Counted from the stretch's first letter, positions 8,542 through 18,656 are shown. The stretch is 64,000 bases of DNA from an uncultured Collinsella sp. (GCA_900540855.1 UQHK01000011.1:1-64000), one strand, 5' to 3'. The notes: generated from the letters alone by a model not told the origin. Numbers and translations: made by a program.

Positions 8542-9792
8542 CTACGCTCGCTCCTGTAGGGTGTAGATCGATTTGTCCATGTTGAACAGGTAAGCCACGA
8601 CGCAGACAATAAAGAACATCGGCAGATTACCGAAACCGAAGACCTCGCAGCCAATGAGGATCGGCGCGAGCAGCGTATTGGTGGCGCTGCCAAAGACGGC
8701 TGCGTAGCCCAGCGCGGCGCAAAGCTCGATGGGCATGCCGAGAATCCCGGCGAGTACGACACCCAGGCTGGCTCCGATGGAAAACAACGGCGTCACCTCG
8801 CCACCCTGATATCCTGCGGCAAGCGTGGTAATGGTGAGTGCGAATTTGAGCGCCCAGTCCCAAGGCATGATGGCGACCTTGCCGTTACCGTCGAGCGCCG
8901 CCGATATCAGGTTGGTGCCAAGACCGCAGTATCGACCCTGCCATAGTGCGAACAGAATCGCCGATAGCACAATGCCCATAACGGCGATGCGCACATAGGG
9001 GTTGGGGAGTAGCCGCGCCGCAAGGGTCTTGGCGTGGGCAAGGCACCAGGCAAAGGCGCCGCCAACCATACCAAACGCGATTCCCAACAGCGCCAGTCGC
9101 CCAAGACCGGGGAGATCGAGCGCATACGAGGCGGTAACGGCGACCTCGAACTTCTCGAGCCCTAGGGCGCCGGAGGTCGTACTCGCGGCAAGCGAGGCCG
9201 TAAGCGCGGGGAACAGCGCGCGGTACTCCATGCGTCCTGCGACCAGTACTTCGATAGCAAAGACCGTGGCGGCGAGTGGCGTTCGAAAGAGTCCGGCAAA
9301 GCCGGCAGCCATGCCGATAAGCAAAAACGTGTTGCCGGGGTTTCGGAAAGGTAGACGCCGGCCGATCCAGTGCGAAACGGTTGCACCGATCTGCACGGCT
9401 ACGCCCTCGCGTCCCGCGCTGCCGCCAAAGAGGTGCGTCCCCCACGTGCCCAGCATAACGAGCGGCACGAGACGCGGGGAGATGGCGTCTTCGCGCTCGT
9501 GGCCTACGTCAAATACCAGGCTCATGCCACGGTCGGTGCCCTTGCCCCAAGTACGGTAGGCAAACACGATGGCAAGGCCCGCGAGGGCGAGGAAGGGAAG
9601 AAGCAGGGTGATGTACTCGTCGCGGAAGACGCCAATCGCCAGAAGCACGCGTCCAAAGAGGGCACAGATGACGCCAACGATGATGCCGATAGGGATTCCG
9701 ACGGCACCCATAAGCACGAGGCCGCTATAGGTGTTGACCAGTCGTTTAATCCTGCTCGATGCGCTGCTTTCGGCCATTTTGCTTTCCGACAC
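8542..9792 (-). CDS. ClC-family chloride or fluoride transporter
   Basis: A polytopic membrane protein of 416 residues. GGSAGREGVAVQIGATV around residues 123-139 carries the ClC gating glutamate, and YQGGEVTPLFSIGASLG is the second selectivity region. The canonical first motif GSGIP is absent, and GKGTDRGMSLVFD occupies that place, which recalls the CLC-F fluoride/proton antiporter branch. That sub-assignment is inference. The start appears to be GTG at 9792, with an in-frame ATG five codons later. No fluoride-riboswitch consensus was recognised upstream. Confidence 0.85.
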   Translation of the reverse strand: MSESKMAESSASSRIKRLVNTYSGLVLMGAVGIPIGIIVGVICALFGRVLLAIGVFRDEYITLLLPFLALAGLAIVFAYRTWGKGTDRGMSLVFDVGHEREDAISPRLVPLVMLGTWGTHLFGGSAGREGVAVQIGATVSHWIGRRLPFRNPGNTFLLIGMAAGFAGLFRTPLAATVFAIEVLVAGRMEYRALFPALTASLAASTTSGALGLEKFEVAVTASYALDLPGLGRLALLGIAFGMVGGAFAWCLAHAKTLAARLLPNPYVRIAVMGIVLSAILFALWQGRYCGLGTNLISAALDGNGKVAIMPWDWALKFALTITTLAAGYQGGEVTPLFSIGASLGVVLAGILGMPIELCAALGYAAVFGSATNTLLAPILIGCEVFGFGNLPMFFIVCVVAYLFNMDKSIYTLQERA

Positions 9793-9962
9793 TTGCTCTC
9801 TTGATAGAAAAAGAGCTGGAGTTGCGCATCGTTGAGAGGCCTTCCAGCTTTAGCAAAACAAACTTATAAGATGCGACGGGCCGCGTCAAGATTATTACCG
9901 GACGGCCTAGGAGGCGGCTGGTTGGCCGGCTTAAAACCTAGCGCGTGAAATGATGCCCCACG

Positions 9963-10601
9963 CTATTCAGCACGCTTGATAGGATGACGAACCACGGTCT
10001 TAAGTTTCTCCGGTGCACATTTGCGTGGATCGGAGAGATAAATTTCGTGATGTAAACGGGTGTCTGAGAAGTCGGAGACATAGCCCAGCTCGGTCGCGTA
10101 TTCATGCATAGCGTCTACGGTCGCCGGTTCGTTGTCGTAGGGCCCGGTGTGCATGCATTGAACGCAGAGACCCTCGTCAACTTTAAGCAGTTCGACAGCG
10201 GAAAAGTCCAGTTTCTTTTTGGTCGTGGCTTCCGCGACCGCCCAGTCAAAGTCATCTCGGGTGACGAAATCGGGCAGGCGGATGCACGAGATAAAGTTGA
10301 AATCGTCCTTGCGTACATAATCGATGTCGCCGCTCGGGGACTCTTGCCACCAGAAACCCTCGAGCGGCGGTACCACAAAGTCGAAATAGCCCTCGATGCT
10401 CCTTGGGCCTTTCTTCGACATCTTGACGGTATAGGCGATGCCGTAAAGTAGCGGCAGGGCGTTTTGATACTCGCCACCTTCGGTATTTGGGTCGCCCTTT
10501 CCGCGAACGGCAACGTAGTTCATAGGCGGGACAGTTACGATGCTCGGCTTGCTTGCAGGTTTGTAGAGCTCCTTGCATTCCTTCTTAAAGTCGAACGCCA
10601 T
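9963..10601 (-). CDS. GyrI-like small-molecule-binding protein
   Basis: A 212-residue cytosolic protein of the GyrI/YjeN-like family. The N-terminal KPSIVTVPPMNYVAVRGKGDP, the central EGFWWQ and the late MHTGPYDNEPATVDAMHEYA are characteristic of this stand-alone branch, which binds small ligands and lacks a DNA-binding domain. The start has GCAGAAAGGCGG upstream. Isolated gene with a role I cannot define. Confidence 0.8.
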   Translation of the reverse strand: MAFDFKKECKELYKPASKPSIVTVPPMNYVAVRGKGDPNTEGGEYQNALPLLYGIAYTVKMSKKGPRSIEGYFDFVVPPLEGFWWQESPSGDIDYVRKDDFNFISCIRLPDFVTRDDFDWAVAEATTKKKLDFSAVELLKVDEGLCVQCMHTGPYDNEPATVDAMHEYATELGYVSDFSDTRLHHEIYLSDPRKCAPEKLKTVVRHPIKRAE

Positions 10602-10780
10602 GTTGGCCGCCTTTCTGCGTATTGGCCTGCTTAGATAGTTGAATCATATCATAGAAACGAACAGCTGTTCGAATTATTTGGCTGACAGATTGAGATGCGT
10701 GCGTTGTGCTTGGCGGTCGGCCTGACCCCGTCGATGATTTCTCGGCCTCCCCGGCGCCTCATCTATAGCTGCCGTTTCCC

Positions 10781-10823
10781 CCATATAAAACCTGCCAAAA
10801 TAAACCTGTCCCTTTTTGGTAGG
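10781..10823 (-). repeat. GGGACAGG-loop hairpin repeat, copy 1
   Basis: The minus-strand copy reads TACCAAAAAGGGACAGG then TTTATTTTGGCAGG and TTTTATATGG. The stem is CCTACCAAAA/TTTTGGCAGG. It is nearly identical to copies at 14347, 20335 and 21573. Confidence 0.7.
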
Positions 10824-10873
10824 TGGGAAATGGGTAATACTAAAGAGTTATCCGACCAGATGGGAATTAATCG

Positions 10874-11575
<702 letters not shown>

Positions 11576-11580
11576 CGCCC

Positions 11581-14346
11581 ATGGACCAGGACCGCCAAAA
11601 CAGCCAGCGCCGCGACGCGCAGAACACGGAGCGCGAGCAGGATTTTACGACCTACCGCACCGCCCAAAGCTCAAACGATATGGTGCCGATGGTTTTTCGC
11701 CGTGGCATCTACCGCACAATCCGAGGCAGTCTTAAGCGCTTCTTATCCATCGTGGTCATCACCGCGCTCGGCGTGAGCGTGATGTGCGGCCTCAAGGCGG
11801 GTTGCGAGGATCTGTGCGATTCGGTCGACGCTTACTTTGACCAGCAGAATGTTTATGACATCAACGTGCAGTCGACCTATGGTCTGACTGATGACGATCT
11901 TGCGGCCATTCAGGAGGTCGACGGCGTCGAGACGGCCGAGGGCATCTATACCGAGACCGCCTATACCGCCGTGGGTACGACGCGCGAGCGTGTCGTCGTA
12001 CAGAGCCTCTCCAAAGAGAATATTGACCAACCGGTGCTAGTACGCGGCGAGCTGCCCGAGACTTCGGGCGAAGTGGCAGTGACCTCACGTTTTTTGAAGG
12101 CTTCGGGCAAGAAAATCGGCGATACGGTGAGCTTTGCCGCCAACGATGCGAGCTCGTCGAACCAAAGCGCCAAGGACCAGTTTGCCGATGGGGACTACAC
12201 CATCACGGCAGAGGTTCTCGATCCCACCGACGTGAGCTCCGACTCGACGGTCAACGCCTTCCGTGCCGCCTCGGCCGCGGACTACAAGTTCTACGTGAGC
12301 GAGGATGCCGCGACATCTTCTTCCTACTCCGCTGTCCACGTGGTCGTCGAGGGAGCCAAGAGCCTCAACTCCTATTCGGATGCCTACTCGGCAAAGATCA
12401 ATGAGGTCAAGGGCAATATCGAGAAGATCCGCGAGGAGCGCGAAAAGGCACGCGCTCAAGAGCTGACGGTCGACACGCCGGCAAGCTTGGATGCGTCCGA
12501 GCGCCAGGCGAATATGCTCTTTGGGATTGAACAGGACAACATAGACCGTATGGCCGAGGGCAGTGAGGAACGCGTCCAAGCTCAGGCCGAGTTGGACCAG
12601 CGCCGCGCCGCCGCCGATCAGCAATTCGCCGATGCCCGCGCCGAGCTTTCCGATCTGGGCGAATGCACCTGGTACATCCAGGACCGCGGCAATATCGCAA
12701 GCTACTCGAGCGTCGAGAGCGACAGTTCTTCGATCGAGGCCATCGCCACCGTGTTCCCGTTTATCTTCTTTATCGTCGCCGTGCTCATCAGCCTCACCAC
12801 CGCCACGCGCATGGTCGAGGAGGAGCGCACGCTCATTGGCCTGTACAAGGCGCTCGGCTATTCACGCGGGCGCATCCTGTCCAAATACGTGGACTATGCG
12901 CTGTGGGCATGCCTGATTGGCGGCGTGCTCGGCAACGTCATCGGATTCGTGGGCCTGCCGCTGTTCCTGTTTACAGTGTTCGACGACATGTACTCACTGC
13001 CCCAGATGCTGCTTTCGTACGACATCGTGTCCTCAATCGTCTCGGTGGCACTGTTTGCCGTGGGCGTGGTGGGAGCCACGATTATCGCCTGCCGCCACGA
13101 GATGGCCGAGACCCCTGCCTCGCTCATGCGCCCCAAGGCTCCGCGCGCCGGTTCGCGCATTCTGCTCGAGCGCATCGGCTTTATCTGGCACCGCATGAGC
13201 TTTTTGAACAAGGTGGCAGCGCGTAACCTGTTCCGCTACAAAAAGCGTGCCTTTATGACCATCTTTGGCATTGCGGGCTGCACGGCGCTTGTGATTTGCG
13301 GTATGGGCATCCGTGATACGTCGGTCGCGCTGTCGCCCAAGCAGTACGGGCATATCACGCGCTACGACCTGCTGGCGGTTGCCAATTCCGATGATTTTTC
13401 GCAGACGTGCGCGGCGCTGGATGAGCGCAGCGCAGCCAAGGATTCCAACGTGACCGTGACTTCGACGCTGCCGATTATGACCGACAACGTCACTTTTACC
13501 TTTGGCGGCAAGAGCGAGACCGTGCAGCTGATCGTGGTGCCCGATGATCGCACAAATGACCTGAACGACTACGTGTGTCTGGAGGATGAGTCCAAAGAAC
13601 CGCTCGCCCTGCGTGACGGAGACGTGTATTTGAGCAAGAGCTCTCAGCTGGTGCTGGGGATCAAGCCGGGTGACACGGCTCACGTCCAGGATTCGTCGCT
13701 CAATGTTGCCAAGGTCAAAGTCAGCGACATCTCGCTCAACTATCTAGGCAACACGCTTTACATGACGCAGGGCACCTATGAGCGCGCGTTCGGTCGAAGT
13801 GCACGCCTTAACGGCGTCTTTGTGCTGCTTAAGGGTTCGTCGGCCGACCAGATTGCGTTTAGCAAGAATCTTAAGAGTGACGGTTGGCTTACGATTTCGA
13901 GTACGGCCGAGCATTGGGAAAACTATGAGGCGAACTTTACGATTATCAATTCGGTCGTGGTGCTCGTGACCTTTATGGCGGCGTGCCTGTCGTTTGTGGT
14001 GGTGTTTACGCTGTCTAATACGAATATTTCGGAGCGCGAACGCGAGCTGGCGACCATCAAGGTGCTGGGCTTCCGCCGTGGCGAGGTTCACCATTACGTT
14101 AACAAGGAGACGTTGATCCTCACGGCGATCGGAGCCGCGCTGGGCGTACCGCTGGGCGGCTTGCTGGCCGAGAGTTTTACGTACATTTTGCAGATGCCGT
14201 CGCTGTACTTTGACGTCGAGGTCGAGCCGCTAAGCTACGTGCTCGCCGTGGTGCTTTCCTTTGGCTTTACGTTTATCGTCAACCTCGCCACCAACCGTAC
14301 CCTCAACAAGATTGACATGGTCGGTGCCCTCAAGAGTGCCGAGTAA
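11581..14346 (+). CDS. FtsX-like ABC permease
   Basis: A large permease of about 921 residues. There is a cytosolic N-terminus, one membrane helix (FLSIVVITALGVSVMCGL), a long extracytoplasmic region to about 395 with a coiled-coil-prone Glu/Ala stretch, then three helices of the first FtsX domain (FPFIFFIVAVLISLTTATRM onward), a second external domain and a second FtsX block at the end. Such proteins move peptides, lipids or transduce force with a MacB-type ATPase. The ATG at 11581 is 5 bases past the ATPase stop, and a GTG at 11569 overlapping that stop is an alternative. Substrate unknown. Confidence 0.88.
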   Translation: MDQDRQNSQRRDAQNTEREQDFTTYRTAQSSNDMVPMVFRRGIYRTIRGSLKRFLSIVVITALGVSVMCGLKAGCEDLCDSVDAYFDQQNVYDINVQSTYGLTDDDLAAIQEVDGVETAEGIYTETAYTAVGTTRERVVVQSLSKENIDQPVLVRGELPETSGEVAVTSRFLKASGKKIGDTVSFAANDASSSNQSAKDQFADGDYTITAEVLDPTDVSSDSTVNAFRAASAADYKFYVSEDAATSSSYSAVHVVVEGAKSLNSYSDAYSAKINEVKGNIEKIREEREKARAQELTVDTPASLDASERQANMLFGIEQDNIDRMAEGSEERVQAQAELDQRRAAADQQFADARAELSDLGECTWYIQDRGNIASYSSVESDSSSIEAIATVFPFIFFIVAVLISLTTATRMVEEERTLIGLYKALGYSRGRILSKYVDYALWACLIGGVLGNVIGFVGLPLFLFTVFDDMYSLPQMLLSYDIVSSIVSVALFAVGVVGATIIACRHEMAETPASLMRPKAPRAGSRILLERIGFIWHRMSFLNKVAARNLFRYKKRAFMTIFGIAGCTALVICGMGIRDTSVALSPKQYGHITRYDLLAVANSDDFSQTCAALDERSAAKDSNVTVTSTLPIMTDNVTFTFGGKSETVQLIVVPDDRTNDLNDYVCLEDESKEPLALRDGDVYLSKSSQLVLGIKPGDTAHVQDSSLNVAKVKVSDISLNYLGNTLYMTQGTYERAFGRSARLNGVFVLLKGSSADQIAFSKNLKSDGWLTISSTAEHWENYEANFTIINSVVVLVTFMAACLSFVVVFTLSNTNISERERELATIKVLGFRRGEVHHYVNKETLILTAIGAALGVPLGGLLAESFTYILQMPSLYFDVEVEPLSYVLAVVLSFGFTFIVNLATNRTLNKIDMVGALKSAE

Positions 14347-14394
14347 CCTGCCAAAAAGGGACAGGTTTATTTTGGCAGGTTTTATCTGGGCAAA
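14347..14394 (+). repeat. GGGACAGG-loop hairpin repeat, copy 2
   Basis: CCTGCCAAAA and TTTTGGCAGG arms flank AGGGACAGGTTTA and are followed by TTTTATCTGGGCAAA. It starts directly after the permease stop codon, so it may end transcription. Confidence 0.75.
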
Positions 14395-14514
14395 CGCCGG
14401 GCACCTACGAGCGACCCGGCGTTTGTTGCTTTGCTATCTTTTGCCCGCAGGCGTGGATGAGAGGCTCTCTTTAGCCTTCGAGATTGGGCTTGAATGGGTC
14501 GTATGCCACAAAAC

Positions 14515-14654
14515 GGGCCTATCTACTACGTTTGCTACCACACCCTCGACCATGACAAAGATTATGAAATTAAAACCGCAGGTAGAGGGCTTGTCAATTT
14601 TCGGAAAAGGCGGGTATGGTCGGACCTCTCGAGTTAAACGTAGTAAATGGGCCT
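14515..14654. repeat. Imperfect inverted-repeat element
   Basis: GGGCC-TATCTACTACGTTT at the left end pairs imperfectly with AAACGTAGTAAATGGGCC at the right. A second block GACCAT/ATGGTC lies inside, and the centre is AT-rich. MITE-like, no gene. The rest of 14395-14835 holds only this and the element at 14717. Confidence 0.4.
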
Positions 14655-14716
14655 TTTTCTTGGTGTGCGGTCAGTTCAATGCTAATCTCCGTGCCGGATC
14701 TGACCCAGTTGTTTGT

Positions 14717-14785
14717 AAGTTGCGGTGATATACGGACTGTTGGGCGCTTTGGAGCTTCAAAACAGTCCATATTTCACCGCAACTT
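14717..14785. repeat. AAGTTGCGGTGA inverted repeat, copy 1
   Basis: 25-bp arms (14717-14741 with 14761-14785) match at 23 positions around a 19-base loop. The arm ends AAGTTGCGGTGA recur at 15940 and, as GGAAGTGCGGTGA, at 55782. Confidence 0.65.
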
Positions 14786-14834
14786 GGAAGGGGCGGGCGG
14801 TGTCGGATGAATGGCGCTGGCTGGTTGGGGCGGT

Positions 14835-15755
14835 TTAGGCCTGTTTGCGGCACTTCCATTGTTTGCGACACCAGCGCATGAGCGCCTTTACGATGGGAAT
14901 CGTGATGAGGATGATCCATGCAGGATGGGGCTGTCCCAAACAGAGCCACATGTAGAGGAACCAAGCGATGGCGGCTGCCGGGTAGATGACCTCGATCAGC
15001 TTAGACAGGTGGCGTCGATCGATGAAGTCACCAATCGCGTAGTAGACGGGAACCAAAAAGACGAGGAAAAGCCCCATGCCCCATGTGCCGTAGACAATGC
15101 CGAGCACCAGATAGGCGAGAGTGACAAGTGCGGGGAAGGGGAATTTGTTCCATGCACGTCCGACCTTGGTGTGGAAATGCTTGCCATGATGGTCGAGCTT
15201 GTCGTGTGCTTCTTTCCAGCTGGAAAACGTCTCGCCGTCGATGGTGACGGTGCCGTCGTCATTGGTGCGCACGCTATGTCCATCGTCCTCAAGCGTATCG
15301 ATATGCACGCCGCCCGGTCCCACATGCACCTCTTCGCCCTTGCGCTCGTTGGTCACATGGATGCCGCTCCAACCAACATGGACTTCCTCGCCTTTATTGG
15401 GATCAATGACGTGGATACCGCGCGCGAGGGAAATATCGACAAGTGGTTTGTCGCCGCAATCGGCGTGCTCGGCAGAATCCTCAGCTTCGTCAGCCACATC
15501 CGCCGTCTCGGTGTCGGCGCTACCGTCCTCCAGGTCGTCGGCATCGTTGGCCGCCTCCCCATATAGCAGCTCATCCAGCGACACGCCATACAGCGAGGCG
15601 AGCGCAATAAGGTTATCGGTATCGGGTGAGGACTCGCTGCGCTCCCATTTACTAACAGCCTGGCGGCTTACGCCCAGCTGGGCAGCAAGCGCCTCCTGAG
15701 AAAGCCCGGCAGCCTTGCGGCGGTCAACGAGCCGCTGTGCCATTGCAAGATCCAT
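14835..15755 (-). CDS. XRE regulator fused to repeat region and membrane domain
   Basis: A protein of about 306 residues. The N-terminal Cro/C1 HTH is MAQRLVDRRKAAGLSQEALA with LGVSRQAVSKWERSESSP. After an acidic linker come three short repeats of the form G-E-E-V-H-V-G-x-x-G-(I/V)-H-(V/I). Several membrane helices follow (ALVTLAYLVLGIVYGTWGMGLFLVFLVPVYY and AAAIAWFLYMWLCLG), with a basic tail. ATG 15755 is preferred over 15770 because GAAAGGAACTGCT lies between them. It is likely a membrane-tethered regulator. The repeat region resembles no sensor domain I know. Confidence 0.75.
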   Translation of the reverse strand: MDLAMAQRLVDRRKAAGLSQEALAAQLGVSRQAVSKWERSESSPDTDNLIALASLYGVSLDELLYGEAANDADDLEDGSADTETADVADEAEDSAEHADCGDKPLVDISLARGIHVIDPNKGEEVHVGWSGIHVTNERKGEEVHVGPGGVHIDTLEDDGHSVRTNDDGTVTIDGETFSSWKEAHDKLDHHGKHFHTKVGRAWNKFPFPALVTLAYLVLGIVYGTWGMGLFLVFLVPVYYAIGDFIDRRHLSKLIEVIYPAAAIAWFLYMWLCLGQPHPAWIILITIPIVKALMRWCRKQWKCRKQA

Positions 15756-15939
15756 AGCAGTTCCTTTCATGTAGTGACCGTAATCGAATGAGCCGAGTAT
15801 GCCGAGAACAACCGGTAGCGACCACCATTTCTAGTTAGAATCTGCTCCGACCCTACCGCAACTACCGGTAGCAACCCCTAACGACCAGCCATTTTAGGAC
15901 AAATGCCAGTGCAAGTAGCAGCCAAGAGTCCCCACTCAG

Positions 15940-16010
15940 TAAGTTACGGTGGAATAGTTTCTAGATTCAGCCATTTGCGGGCTAAGCGGGAACTATTTCA
16001 CCGCAACTTA
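15940..16010. repeat. AAGTTGCGGTGA inverted repeat, copy 2
   Basis: 20-bp arms (15940-15959 with 15991-16010) match at 18 positions around a 31-base loop. The arm sequence TAAGTTgCGGTGaAATAGTT is close to the element at 14717. Between 15756 and 15939 I see no gene. Confidence 0.65.
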
Positions 16011-16069
16011 ATTTCAGACCAGGCACCCGCAGCAAGAAGACGAATAGCCCCGGCGAGTATGTAAACGAA

Positions 16070-16166
16070 GGGCCCTCCGAACCCGCCCGACGATTTCGAT
16101 TGGCGACCTTTGACGGAGTCAAGGGAGGAGCCAAATCGAAATACGTCGGGCGGGGTCGGAGGGCCC
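16070..16166. repeat. Nested palindrome after pfkA
   Basis: Long imperfect arms of about 36 bp (16070-16104 with 16130-16166) enclose CTTTGAC-GGA-GTCAAGG. It sits 24 bases past the pfkA stop in the position of a terminator and has the two-tier form of the elements after thrB and asd. Confidence 0.6.
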
Positions 16167-16189
16167 GATGGGATGGATTTCGGCCGAGG

Positions 16190-17269
16190 CTATTCGTCGC
16201 CGAAGCTGATGCCCAACGCTTTGGCCTCGCGCATCAGATCGCTCTGGGGATCGACGTACTTGAGCTTGCCGGCGACATCCTCGAGCGGCATATGGCACAT
16301 CTTGCCGTCGCGCAGGGCAATCATGTAGCCAAACTCGCCGCGCAGGCAGCCGAGCGCTGCCTCGACACCGCACTGGGTCGCAAAGATGCGGTCCTGGGCG
16401 TCGGGCTGACCGCCGCGCTGCGTGTGGCCGGGGATGGCGACGCGGGTCTCGCGACCGGTCTTGGCCTCAATCTCCTTGGCAATGTCGTAGACGATCGACG
16501 GGCTTGTGCGCTCGGCGAGCTTCTTCTTGTACTCCTTCTTGGACAGAGCCGCGTCCTCCTTGGAGATAGCGCCCTCGGCGACGGCCACGATGGTAAAGCG
16601 GCTGCCGGTCTCCATGCGATGTTCGATGGTCTTGATGACGTTATCCATGTCGTAGGGGATCTCGGGAATCAAGATGACATCCGCGCCGCCCGCGACGCCG
16701 GCATACAGCGGGATCCAGCCAACCTTGTGGCCCATGATCTCGATGACAAACACGCGTCCATGGCTCGAAGCGGTGGTGTGGATGTCGTCGATACACTTGG
16801 TGGCGACGTCGATGGCGCTTGTAAAACCAAACGTCAGCTCGGTGCCCCAGGTGTCGTTATCGATGGTCTTGGGCAGGGCGATAACGTTGAGGCCCTCTTC
16901 GCGCAGGCGGTTGGCGGTCTTGGTGGAGCCGTTACCGCCCAGCATAAACAGGCAGTCGAGCTGCAACTTGTGATAGGTGTGGACCATCGCGGGCACCTTC
17001 TCGACGCCGTCGGCCTCGGGAGTATCCAGGCGCTTGAACGGCGTACGGCTCGTGCCCAGGATGGTGCCGCCGCGGGTGAGGATACCGCTAAAATCGGCGG
17101 GCGTCATGACGCGGAACCTGCTGTAGATAAGGCCCTGGTAGCCGTCCTCAAAACCGTAGATCTCGATAGGCTCTTCGCTATTGGTCATGAGTGTTTTGAC
17201 GATGCCGCGCATGGTGGCGTTGAGCGCCTGGCAGTCGCCGCCACTGGTAAGAAGACCGATCCTGAGCAT
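16190..17269 (-). CDS. pfkA: 6-phosphofructokinase
   Basis: A glycolytic enzyme that phosphorylates fructose 6-phosphate, 359 residues. LLTSGGDCQALNATMRGIV is the N-terminal nucleotide region, and PKTIDNDTWGTELTFGF holds the catalytic aspartate. EIMGHKVGWIP and PGHTQRGGQPDAQDR bind the sugar phosphate. In E. coli numbering, position 103 of GGDGS is Asn here (GGNGS), 104 is Gly as in ATP enzymes, and 124 is Lys as in PPi enzymes. ATP use is therefore likely but not certain. GGAAGGATTC precedes the ATG. Confidence 0.9.
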   Translation of the reverse strand: MLRIGLLTSGGDCQALNATMRGIVKTLMTNSEEPIEIYGFEDGYQGLIYSRFRVMTPADFSGILTRGGTILGTSRTPFKRLDTPEADGVEKVPAMVHTYHKLQLDCLFMLGGNGSTKTANRLREEGLNVIALPKTIDNDTWGTELTFGFTSAIDVATKCIDDIHTTASSHGRVFVIEIMGHKVGWIPLYAGVAGGADVILIPEIPYDMDNVIKTIEHRMETGSRFTIVAVAEGAISKEDAALSKKEYKKKLAERTSPSIVYDIAKEIEAKTGRETRVAIPGHTQRGGQPDAQDRIFATQCGVEAALGCLRGEFGYMIALRDGKMCHMPLEDVAGKLKYVDPQSDLMREAKALGISFGDE

Positions 17270-17409
17270 GATGAATCCTTCCGGGCAAGTTATAACATGC
17301 GCATAAGTTTACCCCCGCACACTGTTGATACGGGGGTAAAACGTGTTAGCTCAAGCGTATAGAAATGTAAGCAACGTCAGGCGAGCGTAAGGTCGACGGG
17401 CCTGGCTCC

Positions 17410-18495
17410 TTACAACGCGAAGGCGTCGACGTCGCCCCAATGGCGGCGCAGCGTGATGGCGGCAGCGGGCTCGGTGTTGTCAAAGACGACCGACCACTGC
17501 GTGTTGCTGGTGATGTCTTCCGGATTGGGCTCTTGCGCTGCAGCGCGTAGGGCCTTCCAAGCGACTGCCTCGTCTTGGGCGCCGGCATGGGCGTCGAGGA
17601 CATCGGCGATTGCGACGGCGCGCTCTTTACCATGGCCCAGCTCGCCATTCTTTTGGTTGGGCAGCACTTCGTCGCCATAGCAGGCGTAGAAGTTCGTAAC
17701 CTGGCGTACAGGAGTCGCTTTGAAAGCGCGGTCCGGAACGCGCGGATCCCACTCTACTACGCGCGCGTCACCGGCGGCGTCGTTGATAAAGAAGTGGTAG
17801 TCGCGTCCGGCCATGGCGTGCATGTCGTAGGCAGAAAGCAGGTCGACAGCTTCTTGCGTGGTGGCCGCGCGGTCGAGCACCAGGCGGATGGCGAGCGAGG
17901 TATTGATGACGGGGCGCTGCGTGTCCTGGTCACAGGGTTTGGAATCCAGGGTGAGCACGGCAATGGACACGCCACATTCGTTGACGCCGTCGAGCTGGGC
18001 AAACGGGCCCATCAACGCCGCAGCGCGTCCGCCGACGGAGTCAAGCGGAGTGTTATCGCCCAGGTTGTTAAGGGCGGCAAACCCGATAGAGGCATAGCCG
18101 CCGCGTGGGTGATTGCGCACCAGCAGCGCCGAGGTGTCGTCCTTAAAGTCGTAATTGCGACCGGTGCGCACGCGGCCTTCGGCATCTACGGCGACAAAAG
18201 CGCTGCAGGCAAACTGGGGCGCCTGGACATGTGCCGGCACACCGGGCAGCACCTGTGCCACCACGGCATCGATGTATGCCTGGTCATCGCGCACGCCAGC
18301 GGCGATGATGCGATCAAGATCGTAGTCGTAGGCAATGTCGATTGCGTACAGGTCATAGCCATCCGCGTAGCCGGTCAAGCGTTTGAGTGACGCGGCGGAC
18401 TTGATTTGTTTGTGATAAACGATGCCGGTGGCAGCGGCAAGGCCGACGGCGACTCCCGCGACACCGCAGGCGATGGCAATGCTACGTGGCTTCAT
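17410..18495 (-). CDS. Secreted/anchored Ntn hydrolase, choloylglycine hydrolase-like
   Basis: A 361-residue protein with an N-terminal signal-anchor (IAIACGVAGVAVGLAAATGIVY). The putative nucleophile is Cys near residue 97, in FACSAFVAVDAEGRVRTGRNYDF, which matches the C45/C59 linear-amide hydrolase fold (GRN-x-D-F). DGVNECGVSIAVLTLD and the late NTQWSVVFDNTEPAAAITLRRHWGDVDAF also fit. The nucleophile becomes N-terminal only after removal of about 96 residues, as in acid-ceramidase/penicillin-acyltransferase-like enzymes. It could act on bile-salt or N-acyl amide substrates outside the membrane, but the substrate is inference. GAGAGGAGCCGTC precedes the start. Confidence 0.75.
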   Translation of the reverse strand: MKPRSIAIACGVAGVAVGLAAATGIVYHKQIKSAASLKRLTGYADGYDLYAIDIAYDYDLDRIIAAGVRDDQAYIDAVVAQVLPGVPAHVQAPQFACSAFVAVDAEGRVRTGRNYDFKDDTSALLVRNHPRGGYASIGFAALNNLGDNTPLDSVGGRAAALMGPFAQLDGVNECGVSIAVLTLDSKPCDQDTQRPVINTSLAIRLVLDRAATTQEAVDLLSAYDMHAMAGRDYHFFINDAAGDARVVEWDPRVPDRAFKATPVRQVTNFYACYGDEVLPNQKNGELGHGKERAVAIADVLDAHAGAQDEAVAWKALRAAAQEPNPEDITSNTQWSVVFDNTEPAAAITLRRHWGDVDAFAL

Positions 18496-18656
18496 GACGG
18501 CTCCTCTCGTCCTGTTAGCGCAATTGTCGCAAAGGGAGCGCGGGCATGATGGCTCAACTTGGTGAGCGGCGCGGAATTAAGCATGGAATGAAGAGTGCGG
18601 CATGGGCGTGGCGGGGTATGCTGGAAGAGACCATCAACCCAGTGAAAGGGGAGAGC

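Noticed and set aside
9793..9870. Possible fluoride riboswitch upstream of the ClC gene
   Set aside because: I could not find the conserved pseudoknot pattern in the leader on the minus strand.
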